Shown here in pieces: positions 42,633 to 54,325 of a stretch of DNA of 64,000 nucleotides. This DNA comes from Ochotona curzoniae (lineage: Eukaryota > Chordata > Mammalia > Lagomorpha > Ochotonidae): positions 58,355,501 to 58,419,500 of the forward strand of contig NW_024466599.1 of assembly GCF_017591425.1 (NCBI RefSeq). Direction: 5' to 3'. Made by a program: the position numbers and the translations under genes. How positions within the stretch are numbered: the stretch's first letter is position 1; every line of letters starts with the position of its first letter. Under the pieces are notes generated by a model that saw nothing but the letters and a program-made list of their open reading frames with translations, was not told where the DNA came from and did not search any database.

Positions 42633-44712
42633 CAGAATGTTGATTCCAGAACAACTTTTAGAGCCCACTCATTTTATAACTGTGACTTGGATTAGGGAAG
42701 AGAAGGACCTAGGGCACTCTACCTGTAGGATTAGAAGTTGGGTCCCTAGTGATCTGACTCCAGGTACAGTGTGAGATCTTAACTGCGTATTGCTGTCCCA
42801 GATTTATGTTCCAACTAAAGATTCCATTTTCCTGTCTGGGAGTCACCTTTGCATCAGTGTGAGGCTAAATCCACTTACCTGCCTTTTGGTTTCTATAGTG
42901 AACCAAAGTCCTTTTATCAGTAACCAGTGCCAAAGCTATTTTGGAGGGAAAAAAAATCAGGTCCAAAAGGCATGTTCCCTACCTTATTGCTCTGCAGGCT
43001 GCTTTGCAATGAAAAAAGAGATAAAATGAAACTACCCAAAAACGTCCAAACTGTTATACAATTGACATAACAGAGTTACTAAGGTAAAGAGGTCTCTATT
43101 GGAGGACAGGGATTACTTTGAAGAGTGAAATGGATGGGATAAGAACCAGAATCTTTTTGGGAAAAAAAAGAAGCAATGTGACTATACTATTTATCCAGTA
43201 TTATTAACCACAGAGGCAAATAGTCATATTTTGAGTGTCATTTAATCTCTATATAGTTTAGTCTCTATATAATTAAAATCATCCTATCTGACTAAAGATG
43301 CCAATTCAATGTTCACTGAAAACCAGCTTAGTCATAGGAGTTCAGAAAGTAAAGAAAATAGGTTCAATTTAAAAAAAACAACACAAGTCCATAAAATAGA
43401 AATACCCACCTTCGCTTATGATAAATTAGGAGATTGAATCACTAAAACTCAAGTAACAATTTTTTCTTTGCTTATCGTTTGGTGGTCACAGAAATATCAC
43501 TCAGAACTGTGTCTGGAAGCACATTGTTGAAACTCAATGAAGAGCAGCTTTGAAATTATAAGGATTATTTTTCTCACATAACAAGAAGTCATTGAGACTA
43601 CTGCTCAGGGCAGTCCACCTGCTCAAGGGAATCAGCATCTCAACTACTCTTAGAAAGCAACTTATGTCCTCACCCCAAAGGAAAGCACTGAAGACCTACG
43701 GATTATGCCCATTATGCCCATGATGGGGAAAAGAGAAGAGCATAGCCTGTGCTAATTTTTTTTTTTTTTAATCAGGAAAACTGTCTCTCCCAGGAGACTT
43801 CTGCATCATTAGCCTGTGGTTATTAAGCAGTGAAGGAGGATGGACAGCCAACTGGTATGACTTCTAGCAGAGCATATTGCCGGCAGTGTCATTAGTAAGG
43901 ACAAGAGAGGACTTGTGGTAGGCATATATGAACGTCTGCTACAATTCAGAAGACTCATTGGGAAATGATCTCTTACTAACACAGAAGCAAAAATTTCAAA
44001 TAGCACGTAGCTCTTCTCACATGCTAAGTGAGCCCACACCTTGTCCTGACAAGGAACTTGGACTTGGGGAAACTGAAAAATAACCTCAGCTCTCCCACTA
44101 AATGTATTCTGAGTATGAAGGAAATCATAGCACCAGGTGAAACCTGCTGAAGATTTAGACAATCTAGAGAGGCCATCTAGAGGGTTAAAGTTTAAAATTC
44201 AAAACAAAAAACTTGAATCTCTAACCATCATTGTAGCAATACCTAATTCAGCATCCATGGCACCTGAAAAAATCCATTGAGTAACAGGATCTATCTGTAC
44301 CCTGTCTTCAGAGTATGCTCCTGGTCCATCAGTGTCAACTCCTGAATCTCAGAAACATTGATCTAGATTTCAGCAGACTCAGGGAACAGCTTTAGTCTTT
44401 GGAAAAGATTCACATGCTGCAGCAGAAATAGGTATTTCCTATAATTTTACTCAAACCCAAGACATGTTCAAATATTTAGACAACAGAAGTGCTATCCTCC
44501 CAAAGACTTCTCCCTAAATATCCTTTTTGCTTGCGTAATTCTCACAACCCTGGTGCTTCCATTTGTGCTTTGCTTGTACATTTGGCCCCTGAAAAAATAT
44601 TCTGTCTTCAGAAATTTATACAGCACTGCAGAAGCTCTCTACTTGTAACCGCGAACAGGGTGCCATCTAACTTGGGGTCTTTTACGGTTATGCTCCCTAC
44701 AATGGCATTGGA
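42633..44712. other. Unique DNA
   Basis: About 2 kb without a recognisable repeat or gene. A small near-tandem repeat TCTCTATATA(G/A)TTTA lies at about 43247-43275 and TTATGCCCA is doubled at about 43704-43721. The 117-codon reverse frame at 43809-44162 shows no domain. Confidence 0.5.
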
Positions 44713-45071
44713 CAAAATGGCTTTTTTTTAAAAAAAGATTTATTTTTATTATTTTTTTTTTATTGGAAAGGCGGATATACAGAGAGGAGAGACAGAGAGG
44801 AAGATCTTCCGTCCAATGATTCACTCCCCAAGTGAGCGCAATGGCCCATGCTATGCAGATCCAGAGCCAGGAGCCTCTTCCGGGTCTCCCACGCGGGTGC
44901 AGGGTCCCAAAGCTTTGGGCTGTCCTCGACTGCTTTCCCAGGCCACAGGCAGGGAGCTGGAAGGGAAGCGGGGCTGCTGGGATAGGAACCGGCGCCCATA
45001 TGGGATCCCGGGCGTGCAAGGCGAGGACCTTAACCACTGCGCCACCGCGCCGGGCCCCAAAATGGCTTTTT
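44713..45071 (-). mobile_element. Young, near-consensus CSINE with perfect TSD
   Basis: SINE at 44727-45057 on the reverse strand. The head is GGGCCCGGCGCGGTGGCGCA, the body is nearly identical to those at 46060 and 49299. CAAAATGGCTTTTT flanks it at 44713-44726 and 45058-45071, a perfect 14-bp duplication. The A-rich tail (T-rich on plus) is long and little mutated. Many CpGs survive, a sign of youth. The 164-codon reverse frame is a shadow. Confidence 0.96.
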
Positions 45072-45589
45072 AAATCAAGCACCATGATTACACCTTCCAT
45101 ATTCTCTCCTCTGTAAAGCACTCCGATCTTCACCTATCACTACCTCCCACATACACATGCTCTTCTACAATTCCACCCCCTTTTGTTCTCCAGTCACTGT
45201 GTTTTTATTTCTGATCATTTCTTTCCATACGGTGTTTGGGGACAACTACTCCTGAAGCTAGTTAACTGACAAGGTATGAAGGACTCATCTGTTGAAGGTT
45301 AAGGAAGGGGCTCAGGTGTGAGGAGTTAACTGCTCAGTCTCTGGAGAGCTGCTCTTCACAGCACAATTGCTGGGTCTCATTTACTGTGGCAACCACAGCA
45401 CTTCTTAGCATTAAGATAACTTCTGAAGCCTGGAGTATAGAGAAACTGCATATGGAATAAGATTCTTTCATGTTTAGGCAATTTTCTAAATTAGGCTCTT
45501 TTGGCAATTGTATTAATTTAAGCCACTGAGATATTATTTACTACCTCACTGCTCCTGCGCACTAAATAATGTCAAATTGCAAAGCACAA
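45072..45589. other. Unique DNA
   Basis: No repeat or gene is recognised. Confidence 0.55.
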
Positions 45590-45740
45590 TTCCATTCGAG
45601 TTTATAAAGCACTTTCAGCTAGGTAATCTCATTCAATCTTGGCAAAAGCCTAATACAGAAGGTAGAATTGGGGCATAATCTTTGCTTCATAACGATATGG
45701 ACAGACCTTTTATAGGCCCATGAGGTAAATATTTTAGAGA
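45590..45740 (+). mobile_element. MIR SINE fragment
   Basis: AAAGCACTTTCAGCTAGGTA, ATCTCATTCAATCTTGGCAA, TTGGGGCATAATCTTTGCTT align with the MIR core and 3' part. Confidence 0.62.
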
Positions 45741-45864
45741 CAGGGGTAAGTCTAGAATATGTTTGCTATTTATTTTGTTTTTCCCGATATCACATAAAGA
45801 AATAAGAAACTGCAGTTAAGGGATATGTGGTTATTTTTCATATTTCTAATTAATTTACACAAAG

Positions 45865-46635
45865 TGAATAACTTTCATGTATTTCACAATACAGATTTAG
45901 GTACATGGTAGTATTTCCCACTTTACTCCCTCCTGTGTTTCCACCCATCTCCCCCTTCTTCCCTTCTTTTTTTAATTTTCATAGTGGCATACCTTTAGTT
46001 CACGTCATAATTACAGGTTTAACACTCCTTTAGATAAAGAATTCAAAACTTAGCAAGTAGGGCCCGGCGCGGTGGTGCAAGTGGTTAAGGTCCTCGCCTT
46101 GCACGCACCAGGATCCCATATGGGCACCGGTTCTAATCCCAGCAGCCCCGCTTCCCTTCCAGCTCCCTGCCTGTGGCCCGGGAAAGCAGTCGAGGATGGC
46201 CCAAAGCTTTGGGACCCTGCACCCACGTGTGGGAGACCCGGAAGAGGCTCCTGGCTCTGGACCGGCATAGCATGGGCCATTGCGCTCACTTGGGGAGTGA
46301 ATCATTGGACGGAAGATCTTCCTCTCTGTCTCTCCTCTCTGTATATCTGCCTTTCCAATAAAAACATAATAAAAATAAATCTTTAAAGAAAAAAACTTAG
46401 CAAGTAGAAGAAAAAAAAAACACTATTCAAGAGTATAGATAAAGGTTGTAACCATAATCAAATCTCAAAATGTAAATTTCACTCCTAGAAGTTACTTATA
46501 TTTTTCAAACTCTGTATAAGCTACAACTGATCAAGGAAAACATACTTATCTTTTTCAGACTGGCATTTCAATATTCATAATGGTTTTTAGGTGAATCCAA
46601 TTTGTTGCAAAAGACAGGATCATTGTGTTGTGGAC
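45865..46635 (-). mobile_element. L1 3' UTR, antisense, split by a SINE
   Basis: The left part (45865-46059: TTTCATGTATTTCACAATAC, TACTCCCTCCTGTGTTTCCA, AGATAAAGAATTCAAAACTT) and the right part (46392-46635: ATCAAATCTCAAAATGTAAA near 46459, CAACTGATCAAGGAAAACAT near 46525, GTTGCAAAAGACAGGATCAT near 46603) follow the reverse complement of an old eutherian L1 3' UTR known in rabbit and other mammals. Family recognised from memory. Confidence 0.72.
46045..46406 (+). mobile_element. Young, near-consensus CSINE with perfect TSD
   Basis: SINE at 46060-46391: head GGGCCCGGCGCGGTGGTGCA, box B GGTTCTAATCCC (46129-46140), tail CCAATAAAAACATAATAAAA. AAAACTTAGCAAGTA at 46045-46059 and 46392-46406 is a perfect 15-bp duplication. 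It interrupts an L1 3' UTR. Confidence 0.97.
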
Positions 46636-47299
46636 TTTTCAAAATTTAAATTTTATTCAGTGCAGCCACACCTATAAGTTACCATACACACCATAAACTA
46701 CACTAGAAAGACACTTTATAAAGCTCCTACTCTGCATAGTGCATCCAACATTGAACAAAGCAGTACGATTTTACTTTTCTCATGACTATGTCAAACCACC
46801 TTTATAAATCCACCAGGACAGAAGAATAGCAGTAGCTGCTGGCTTGTTTTATCCAGTTCTATATTTTTATGGCTCAGTTTCATCCCTTGTTGTTGGAAAA
46901 TTAGTTCCTCCGCCACTAATTTTACTACTTGTCAGGGTCTTGAGATCTTAAACGGAGAATGAGAGTTAAAGCTAATAATTGATGAGCAAAACAACTCGCT
47001 GTGACTAACATGCTCTAGGACGGGAGCATTTCTGTGGAACAAGATTAACTAGATTCCTTCGGGGAAAAAGTGCTCACACTTCAACCTTTTGAACACTCAG
47101 TAAGTTTTATTTCTCAAGCACTGATACATGTACTAACCTAATAGAAGTAATGAACCTATTTTCCCAAAGGGAAACACTTGTTAAAAAAAGTCATCTCTAA
47201 AACTTGTATAATATTGTAGCACATGTCAGTGGCAGAACACACAGAAGGCACAAGAATGCTTCAAAATATTAATGGAGAAATGAAATTTTTAAAAAAAAT
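46636..47299. other. Unique AT-rich DNA
   Basis: No repeat or gene is recognised. Confidence 0.55.
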
Positions 47300-47890
47300 A
47301 TGGGAAGTAGGCATATGGTTAAGATATCATTTGAGGGGCCTGGTGGCGTGGCCTAGCGGCTAAAAGTCCTCGCCTTGAACGCCCCTGGATCCCATATGGG
47401 CACTGGTTCTAATCCCGGCAGCTCCACTTCCCATCCAGCTCCCTGCTTGTGGCCCGGGAAAGCAGTCAAGGATGGCACAAAGCTTTGGGACCCTGCACCC
47501 ATGTGGGAGACCCGGAAGAAGTTCCTGGATCCTGGCTCCGGATCGGCATAGCATCGGCCGTTGCGCTCACTTGGGGAGTGAATCATTGGACAGAAGATCT
47601 TCCTCTCTGTCTCTCCTCCTCTCTGTATATCTGTCTTTGTAATAAAAAATAAATAAATCTTAAAAAAAAGAGATATCATTTGAGGCACTGTCAGTCTCAC
47701 CTTGGAGTACTGGGGGTTCAGTCCTGACTGAGCTCCCAATTCCAGTTGTGAGAGTGTGATGATTAGCGTACTGCCACCTGCATGGAAGACCTTACTTGAA
47801 CTGCCAGCTCAGCGCTAGTCACTGAAAGCATTTAGGGAGTGAACCAATGGACAGGTTCTTTTGCTCTGCCTCTCAAATTTAAAATTCAAC
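47300..47890 (+). mobile_element. Old CSINE split by a young SINE
   Basis: The 5' part (47300-47335: ATGGGAAGTAGGCATATGGT) and the 3' part (47671-47890: TGGAGTACTGGGGGTTCAGT, ATTTAGGGAGTGAACCAATG, CTCTGCCTCTCAAATTTAAA) form one old plus-strand C-repeat interrupted by the type-B SINE. Confidence 0.75.
47322..47684 (+). mobile_element. Young CSINE (second subfamily) with perfect TSD
   Basis: SINE at 47336-47670 with head GGGGCCTGGTGGCGTGGCCT and A box TGGCCTAGCGGCTAA, differing from the GCGCAAGTGG head of other young copies. Body: GAAGAAGTTCCTGGATCCTG. AGATATCATTTGAG at 47322-47335 and 47671-47684 is a perfect 14-bp duplication. Confidence 0.96.
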
Positions 47891-48397
47891 ACTCCATGAA
47901 CTTTTGAAAACTACCTAACATGGTTAGGAAGAAATCGAAAATATTCTCATTTCCTAGGTGAAGTTAAAAGTATCTCCAATGCCCGATCAACTGAATTTAT
48001 TATAATAAATTCAAATAAACAGCTTAATTAGATGAAGCACATTCTCCTCCGGAGATCCTTTACAGTTCTTATTGACTATCATTTCAAAAAATGGCACTTT
48101 TCCATAACCTATTAGAAAATAAATCATGCCACAATTCACTACAAATGCAAAGTGATAAACTAAAAGAGATCTTTTGGGAGCCAAGCAGCCCTCCCTTTAC
48201 AACTGTTTGAAATATGCTATAGTTCCCAGGCAAAGAAGGTTTATTATTGACTGAGTAATCTGCTGAATTTAAGGGAAAGCACAGTTAGGGTTAAAACCGG
48301 CATTACAGAGTACAGGAATTATCAAACATAGGACTCAGAGCATGAATCAATGACTAGGAACCATTTCAATGGCCACATCAAGTGTTTTCAAAATATC
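47891..48397. other. Unique AT-rich DNA
   Basis: No repeat or gene is recognised. Confidence 0.55.
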
Positions 48398-48686
48398 CAT
48401 TTTATTATGCACTTAAAAAGCAGAGTTAGAGACAGAGGAAGTTTCCCATCCTCTGATTCACTCCTCAAATAGTCACAGCAGCCAAAGCTGCAATAAGCTC
48501 AAAGCAGGAACCTGCGACTTCTTCCACGTCACCCTTGAAAGGTGCAGGGGTCCAAACAGTTGGGGAGTCCTCCCTAATTGCCAAGACACATCAGTAGGGA
48601 GCAGCCTGGACTCAAACCTGCACCCTTTTGGGATGCCAGCAAGGCAGCCAACAGCTAACGTGCATGGTGCAGTGCTGGTTCCCCAA
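48398..48686 (-). mobile_element. Old CSINE, antisense
   Basis: CTTAAAAAGCAGAGTTAGAG, CTCTGATTCACTCCTCAAAT, GGTGCAGGGGTCCAAACAGT, head ending GCAGTGCTGGTTCCCC. Confidence 0.8.
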
Positions 48687-48884
48687 ACAGACTTTACATT
48701 TAGGTATAATCTTGACATGTTGGAAATCAGGTAGATACTGCTGACATGCATAGGAGACCTTTGACTAAAGCAATATCCATTTCATTTTGTTTTATTTGCC
48801 ATGGGAATACAATATGGTTTCAGTTCTACAAGTAAATTCAAGACATGGAATTATTAGCAATATTTTATCATTAGTTTTTTGTAA

Positions 48885-49187
48885 TTTATAATAACTTATT
48901 TATTTGAAAACCAGAGTGATAGGGATAAGGAGAGACAGAGGAAGATCTTCCATCTGCTGATCCACTCCCCATATGGCTGCAATGGCAGGGCCGTGTATAG
49001 GAACCCGGAAGTTCATTCTGGCCTGCAACATGAATAGCTGGAGTGCAAGGACTTGGGCCATCTGCTGCTGCTTTCACATGTGCACCAGCCAGGAGCTGGG
49101 CATCCAAGTCTCCAAATGCCATGCTGACATGGGATTCTGGGGTTGCTAGGGGGCTGCGTAACTTGTGGCACCACAATGGCAGCCCTG
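48885..49187 (-). mobile_element. Old CSINE, antisense
   Basis: AACTTATTTATTTGAAAACC, GAGACAGAGGAAGATCTTCC, CCACTCCCCATATGGCTGCA, AGGAGCTGGGCATCCAAGTC, head ending GGCACCACAATGGCAGCCC. Moderately diverged. Confidence 0.83.
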
Positions 49188-49283
49188 ATATTTTTAGTGC
49201 TTTAGATAGTGTGATTATTTGTATCCTGCAAAGTTTCAGGTTAACTCAGCCTTCACTTATTCATATCAGAGAAATAGCTTTTA

Positions 49284-49625
49284 AAAAACACAATTTTGCG
49301 GGCCCGGCACGGTGGCGCAAGTGGTTGAAGGTCCTTGCCTTGCACGCACCAGGATCCCATATGGGCACCGGTTCTATCCCAGCAGCCCCACTTCCCTTCC
49401 AGCTCCCTGCCTGTGGCCTGGGAAAGCAGTCGAGGACGGCCCAAAGCTTTGGGAACCTGCGTCCGCGTGGGAGACCCGGAAGAGGCTCCTGGCTCTGGAT
49501 CTGCATAGCATGGGCCATTGCGCTCACTTGGGGAGTGAATCATTGGACGGAAGATCTTCCTCTCTGTCTCTCCTCTCTGTACATCCGCCTTTCCAATAAA
49601 AAAATAATAAAAAAACACAATTTTG
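49284..49625 (+). mobile_element. Young CSINE with perfect TSD
   Basis: SINE at 49299-49610: head GGGCCCGGCACGGTGGCGCA, box B GGTTCTATCCC, tail CCAATAAAAAAATAATAAAA. AAAAACACAATTTTG at 49284-49298 and 49611-49625 is a perfect 15-bp duplication. The 201-codon plus frame across it is a shadow. Confidence 0.96.
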
Positions 49626-51239
49626 AAAACTTACTTCTCAAAAGCTAGAGCCCTAAAGGAAAAAAAAAAAAAAGAGGAAATTAACGGAATCCTTGGTTCC
49701 AAGACTTTCCTTTCAATCTTATATATTCTTTGTGGACCAGGATTCACACCTTGCAAGGCAGCCATGAAAGAACACTACAAGACACATTGAAAGAGGAGCT
49801 CTCCCATAGGTATCTGCAAGAACAGTGAAGAGCAGGAGTTGTCAACCCGCCTCATCTGTAAAACTGGGAGACTAAATTCACTGAGTTTGTATTCAATGAT
49901 CAATTAAGCAAGTGCCTCATATATGGTACATGCTGCTTCAATGCTAACATCAAAGTCAGAAAGAGTATGAACCACAGAGAAGAGAAAATTAACTCAGACT
50001 GGTAGACTAGGCACTGAGTTCAACCTAGAGAGCCAATGCTTGTTTTGAAGAAGGAAAATGAAAGTCTTACACCAAGAGTTTAGTTATTTTTCAAAGTGAT
50101 GCAGCAATTCTTAAATGTGACATTAACGCCCCCCTGCTTACCCCCTGTGCATGTTAAAGCAAATTAAATTTCATGCCAAATCACCAAGGCAGTTAGCAAG
50201 CAGCACAAATTTCAATCTGTAGGATTTAAACTGATTGCTCTAAAAATATAATTCACCAACTGGGCAGCACTGAAGTCCAACATGGTCCTCTTTGATCATT
50301 TCTCCCAACAAGTTCTTTTCCCGGGAATGTGGCCACTATGGACTGTGAGCTGACTCATCATGTGGAAGTGAAGGGATTGATTTCCTCCCGCACCCCAGAC
50401 ACAGCAGGGGATAACAAACTGATCTGGTGGAGGCATGCACTCCTTCCTCTGGCATTACGCAAATATGACATTTAGACTCTAGTGAACTGGCAACAAAATG
50501 CATCCCCGTTCAGAGTCACTCTCACATACATGGGGGGAAATGAATCGCATTGGAGAATCCATTTTTATCAGATGTAATCTCTTTTGCAACTGGACTGTGT
50601 ACACAACTGTTTTTTTTTAACCTAAGTTCTACTTTCTGCAGTAGGATCCTTGCAATCTTTAGCCGTCCTCTCACTGGTTACACGAACGTTCTAACAAGAT
50701 GCATATAACTGGCTATGGGAGTTGACCACAAGAGAGCATAATGCTGCACAAGTGTTTGCTTCAGTTCACATCATCTGAAGTGTTTATTTAAACCTTGCAT
50801 TATGCCTTATCCGTAGTTTTTTTCCAGAAAAATTACCATATGAGTGTTTTAACTAAATTGCCCTCAAATATTCAGAAACCTTTGTTACGCTTGAGGCCAA
50901 GCCCAGGTGAACACCAGAAAAGGGACACAAATTCCTAGATTCATGAATACAATTAGTCAGCTGTGACTGCTGAGGCATTGAGCATAGGTAAAGAACTGCC
51001 TTCCAGATATTAATATGACAGGGATAGTGTTCAAACTGGCTGCAAGTGCTTTAACACATTCATTTATTTAATTTTCATTAAAACATTGTGGTAGAAAAAT
51101 AGTCTTTGCATTATGAATCACTACAGGGTATAGATGTCCGGCTTGTCTGAAGGGCTCAATGAAGAGATTTGAGTATAGTACTTAAGTGAGGACACATTCT
51201 GCTTAAGAAGAATGATGAATGTTCTAATTGCCACTTTCT
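49626..51239. other. Unique DNA with a MIR fragment
   Basis: A MIR piece lies at about 49850-49960 (CCTCATCTGTAAAACTGGGA, AAGCAAGTGCCTCATATATG). The segment 50100-50640 has complex composition and no repeat signature (see findings). No gene is recognised. Confidence 0.5.
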
Positions 51240-51516
51240 TTTGAAAATTTTCAAAAATTCCGTATTCATTAGAAAGGTAGACACTGAAAAGGAGAGAGGA
51301 GACAGAAAAACATTGCAATCTGTTGGTTCACTTCCCAAAAGCCAGCCACAGCCAGGGCTGGGCCATTCAGAAACCCAATTCCTGTCTCTCCCATGAGTGG
51401 CAAGGACACAGTGACTCCGGCTATCACCTGTCACCACCCACAGTGTGCCTCAGCAGGAAGCCAGAATGAGGAGCAGATCCAGCACTTGAACCCTAGTACC
51501 TGAACATACAATGCAT
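51240..51516 (-). mobile_element. Old CSINE, antisense
   Basis: TTAGAAAGGTAGACACTGAA, GTTGGTTCACTTCCCAAAAG, CTCTCCCATGAGTGGCAAGG. Followed directly by another antisense C-repeat. Confidence 0.75.
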
Positions 51517-51517
51517 C

Positions 51518-51800
51518 ATTTGTTTTTTTAACTTATTACTTGAGAGAGGTCCTGCACATTCATCTACTCCCTAAATGCCTGCAGTAACCCTAGCAGGGTG
51601 ACAAATCCAGGAGCTAAGAACCCAGGCCTGGTCTCTCGCATGGGTAGCAGGGACCCCGCTGCTTCATCCATCGGTGCTGTTTCCCAAGGTGAGCATTAGT
51701 AGGAAGCAGGAGACAGGAACAGAACCAGTTACTGAACCAAGGAGTTCAGCTAAGGGACATGAGCTTTTCCACCTGTGCTTGACTGCTTGGGCCACTATGT
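51518..51800 (-). mobile_element. Old CSINE, antisense
   Basis: TTTAACTTATTACTTGAGAG, CTCCCTAAATGCCTGCAGTA, CTCTCGCATGGGTAGCAGGG, GTGAGCATTAGTAGGAAGCA. Confidence 0.75.
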
Positions 51801-53504
51801 GCCAATGGCCACCTTGTGTCATTTCTTATAGCAATGGACTCACACTTAACCTTCAGTACTGAAATATGTGTACCACTTGATAATTCACAACAACTGTAAA
51901 AATATGAGTAAAATCTTTGGGAATGTCTAAGCAATGATATAGCTTTTTTAAAAGCTTATTTTACTTTAATACGATGACTAAGAAGGCTATAAGCATTACC
52001 AGTTCATCTGGAAATTTAAGGACCCCAAATTTTTCACAAATCCCCAATAGTTTCTGCTGAATGCTAATTCACTCATTAAAAAAAAAAGAAGAAGAAGAAA
52101 AAAGAAGTACCCTCACTCACAAAACACCAGTAGTTTCAGGAGTACTATCTTCTTTACTCTGCAAGTATATTCCAATACACATCTATTAAGCTAAAGAGCC
52201 ATTCATTCCTTCGCCGCAGTTTAAATGCCTTCCTAGAATTCACTGTTGTCATTAATTATTTTAGAAAATATTTTATAGAGCATATAAAAATAAACCTTAA
52301 TTTAGATCCTAGGCTAGTCATCACAAATAAGTACAGTTGAAATAAAACTTCTTAATCAAACAGACCATAGAGCAGAGAAGTAATTAAAAGAAGGAAAAAG
52401 TTTGGAATGTAGGATAATAGGATAAAGTGGGAGGCAGAGGAAACCAAGAAATTAAAGGACAATTGAGGGGGGTAGCATGGGAAGTAGGAGGAAGCAGGCA
52501 GGTGGGAAGATCTCTGTGTGCACAGATTTTTGGTAACCATGGTGATTGTGAGCAAGAACCATGAACAGAACATGGGGCAAGAACTCACTTAGCAGGCCCG
52601 CCTTTTTTTTTTTTTAATTTTGTAGGCACTCAGTATGAAGTTTAAAATCCTATGTGATGCCAGAAGACACCCACCCCCAAGCAAGAAATGAATCAACAAA
52701 CCAACCACACTGTTCCTTTCCTAGCAATCTTCCAATATGATATAGAGATATATAAATCCATTGGAAGCAAAAACGTTTTAAAGCCAAGATCCTTCTCAGA
52801 CACAAATTCAATCACCAAAAGAACACAAAGAATAAGAAAAACAGCCAGATGAAAGAATCTGACTTTTCACTCAGTGCCATTGCAATCTTTATTGGGCAAT
52901 GAGATGAGGCAGGGTCCACAGATGGCAAGTTCTGGAAGCCACCGTTTAAAAACGTTGTTGCTTTCCTCAACTGATCCAAATGCCTTTTACTGTGGACGAT
53001 GAAGTGGACACCACAAATCCCAGCAAGATAATCCGTTCGTCCTTTCCATTGTGCCATCTGCTGCTGCTATATATAATTTGAAAGAACCTTTTGGCATTTC
53101 CGCTAGCAGACTTTTTCCTTTCTTCCCTTAGACCCTGTCTTTCTTCTGCCTCTTCCCTCCATAGTCTGTAGCAGCAGCTTCAGCGAAGTACCTACCTCGT
53201 GAAAACTCACACAAGCCACTCTACCCAGGACACCTAACAACCATCTCCAAGCCCTTTCAGTTCTTCTAACAGCTGTGCTGTTTGTGACTATTTTTAAATC
53301 AGAACCCCAGGGCATACATTCTCTTTACTCAGTGATGGTCCAAGGAATGAAAAAGGTACACATTGCTTCTGTGTGCGCTATGTACAACACTACACAAAAA
53401 TAACACAATTGCTTTTAAGTGGCTGTTAATCATGCACAGCTAAGTTGTTCTTTGCGGGGGGGGGTTGGAGGGAGAATAAGGATGGATAACATGGTGTGAC
53501 AAGG
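51801..53504. other. Unique DNA
   Basis: A purine-rich A/G run at about 52080-52110 and a 10-base G run at 53456-53465. The frames here are short and show no domain. No gene is recognised. Confidence 0.5.
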
Positions 53505-53690
53505 AAGTATGGGCTTTCAGATTCAGAAAATGCCTATTCAAATGTCACATTCAAACCTGGGCCTCTCCGCTGACCAGTTATGCAATTCAGGCCGTTATTT
53601 AACCTTTTGAAAGCACAGCTCTTGCTTTCTTATTCTGTGCAGGAAGAACTCCACAGAATTGGTCCATGCCTTAAATGATAATCTTCAGAC
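53505..53690 (+). mobile_element. MIR SINE
   Basis: ATTCAAACCTGGGCCTCTCC, CTGACCAGTTATGCAATTCA, GTTATTTAACCTTTTGAAAG and TGCCTTAAATGATAAT follow the MIR 5' half and core. Confidence 0.65.
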
Positions 53691-53989
53691 CAGACTCTTT
53701 CCTTTAAAAGTATATTAGACAATGAGATTCAACTGAATAAACCTTTGAGTACTCTAGCACAACCATATAACGTAAAACTAATGATCAATTTTCAAATCAA
53801 AATAGAGAAAATGGTAAACCAAATATATTATAACTTACTCCTTGGTGATTCAGGAGATAGCTGCTCCATAAGATAAAAACACAAATGAAAGGTTGCGACT
53901 GGTAGACTGCCAGCGAACTAACTGAAAGTCAGCATTTAAACTACCAGTCCTTAATTAATCACGTGCAGCCGAGGTGCCTTCTGGGTCTT

Positions 53990-54160
53990 CTCTAAACTAG
54001 GGATTCTTAACTGCAGATTGCAACCACCTGGGGAGCTTTGAAAACACTGACCGAAATGAACCCCACAACAATAAAGTTAGGATCCCTGACCGTAAGACCT
54101 ATTAGCCAACCAGTCTTTTTAAACACCCCAAGTGATTCCCAGGCACAGCCCTGTTTGAAA
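53990..54160. mobile_element. MER5-like DNA transposon
   Basis: AGGGATTCTTAACTGCAGAT, CACCTGGGGAGCTTTGAAAA, AAGTGATTCCCAGGCACAGC and a terminal CCCTGTTTGAAAACA follow the MER5/hAT-Charlie consensus order. Confidence 0.65.
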
Positions 54161-54325
54161 ACAATGCTTCTGGAAAAACTATTAATGTGCAAATGAGCCA
54201 GCTGGGGAAACTTGAGATGTAGATTCTGATTCAACAGGTGCAGGAGGTTCGGATCTAATGCCCCTAGGCTCCTAGGGAGTGCCGACTGCTCCAGGACTAC
54301 CCTTTGAGTAGCTAGCTCTGCATCC
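54161..54325 (+). mobile_element. MER5A DNA transposon
   Basis: AATGTGCAAATGAGCCAGCT, ATGTAGATTCTGATTCAACA, CTAGGCTCCTAGGGAGTGCC, and CCAGGACTACCCTTTGAGTA match MER5A in order. It abuts a second MER5-type copy. Confidence 0.8.

Noticed and set aside
44285..44470. Possible MER5-like fragment
   Set aside because: Only scattered words match; the order of landmarks is not preserved.
44639..45133. 164-codon reverse frame
   Set aside because: It follows the body of a young SINE with a clear target-site duplication.
46060..46140. A and B boxes considered as a tRNA gene
   Set aside because: They belong to the tRNA-derived head of the SINE; no cloverleaf with acceptor stem and anticodon loop can be closed.
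49043..49648. 201-codon plus frame
   Set aside because: It spans part of an old antisense SINE and a whole young SINE; its sequence recurs in the shadows of other SINE copies.
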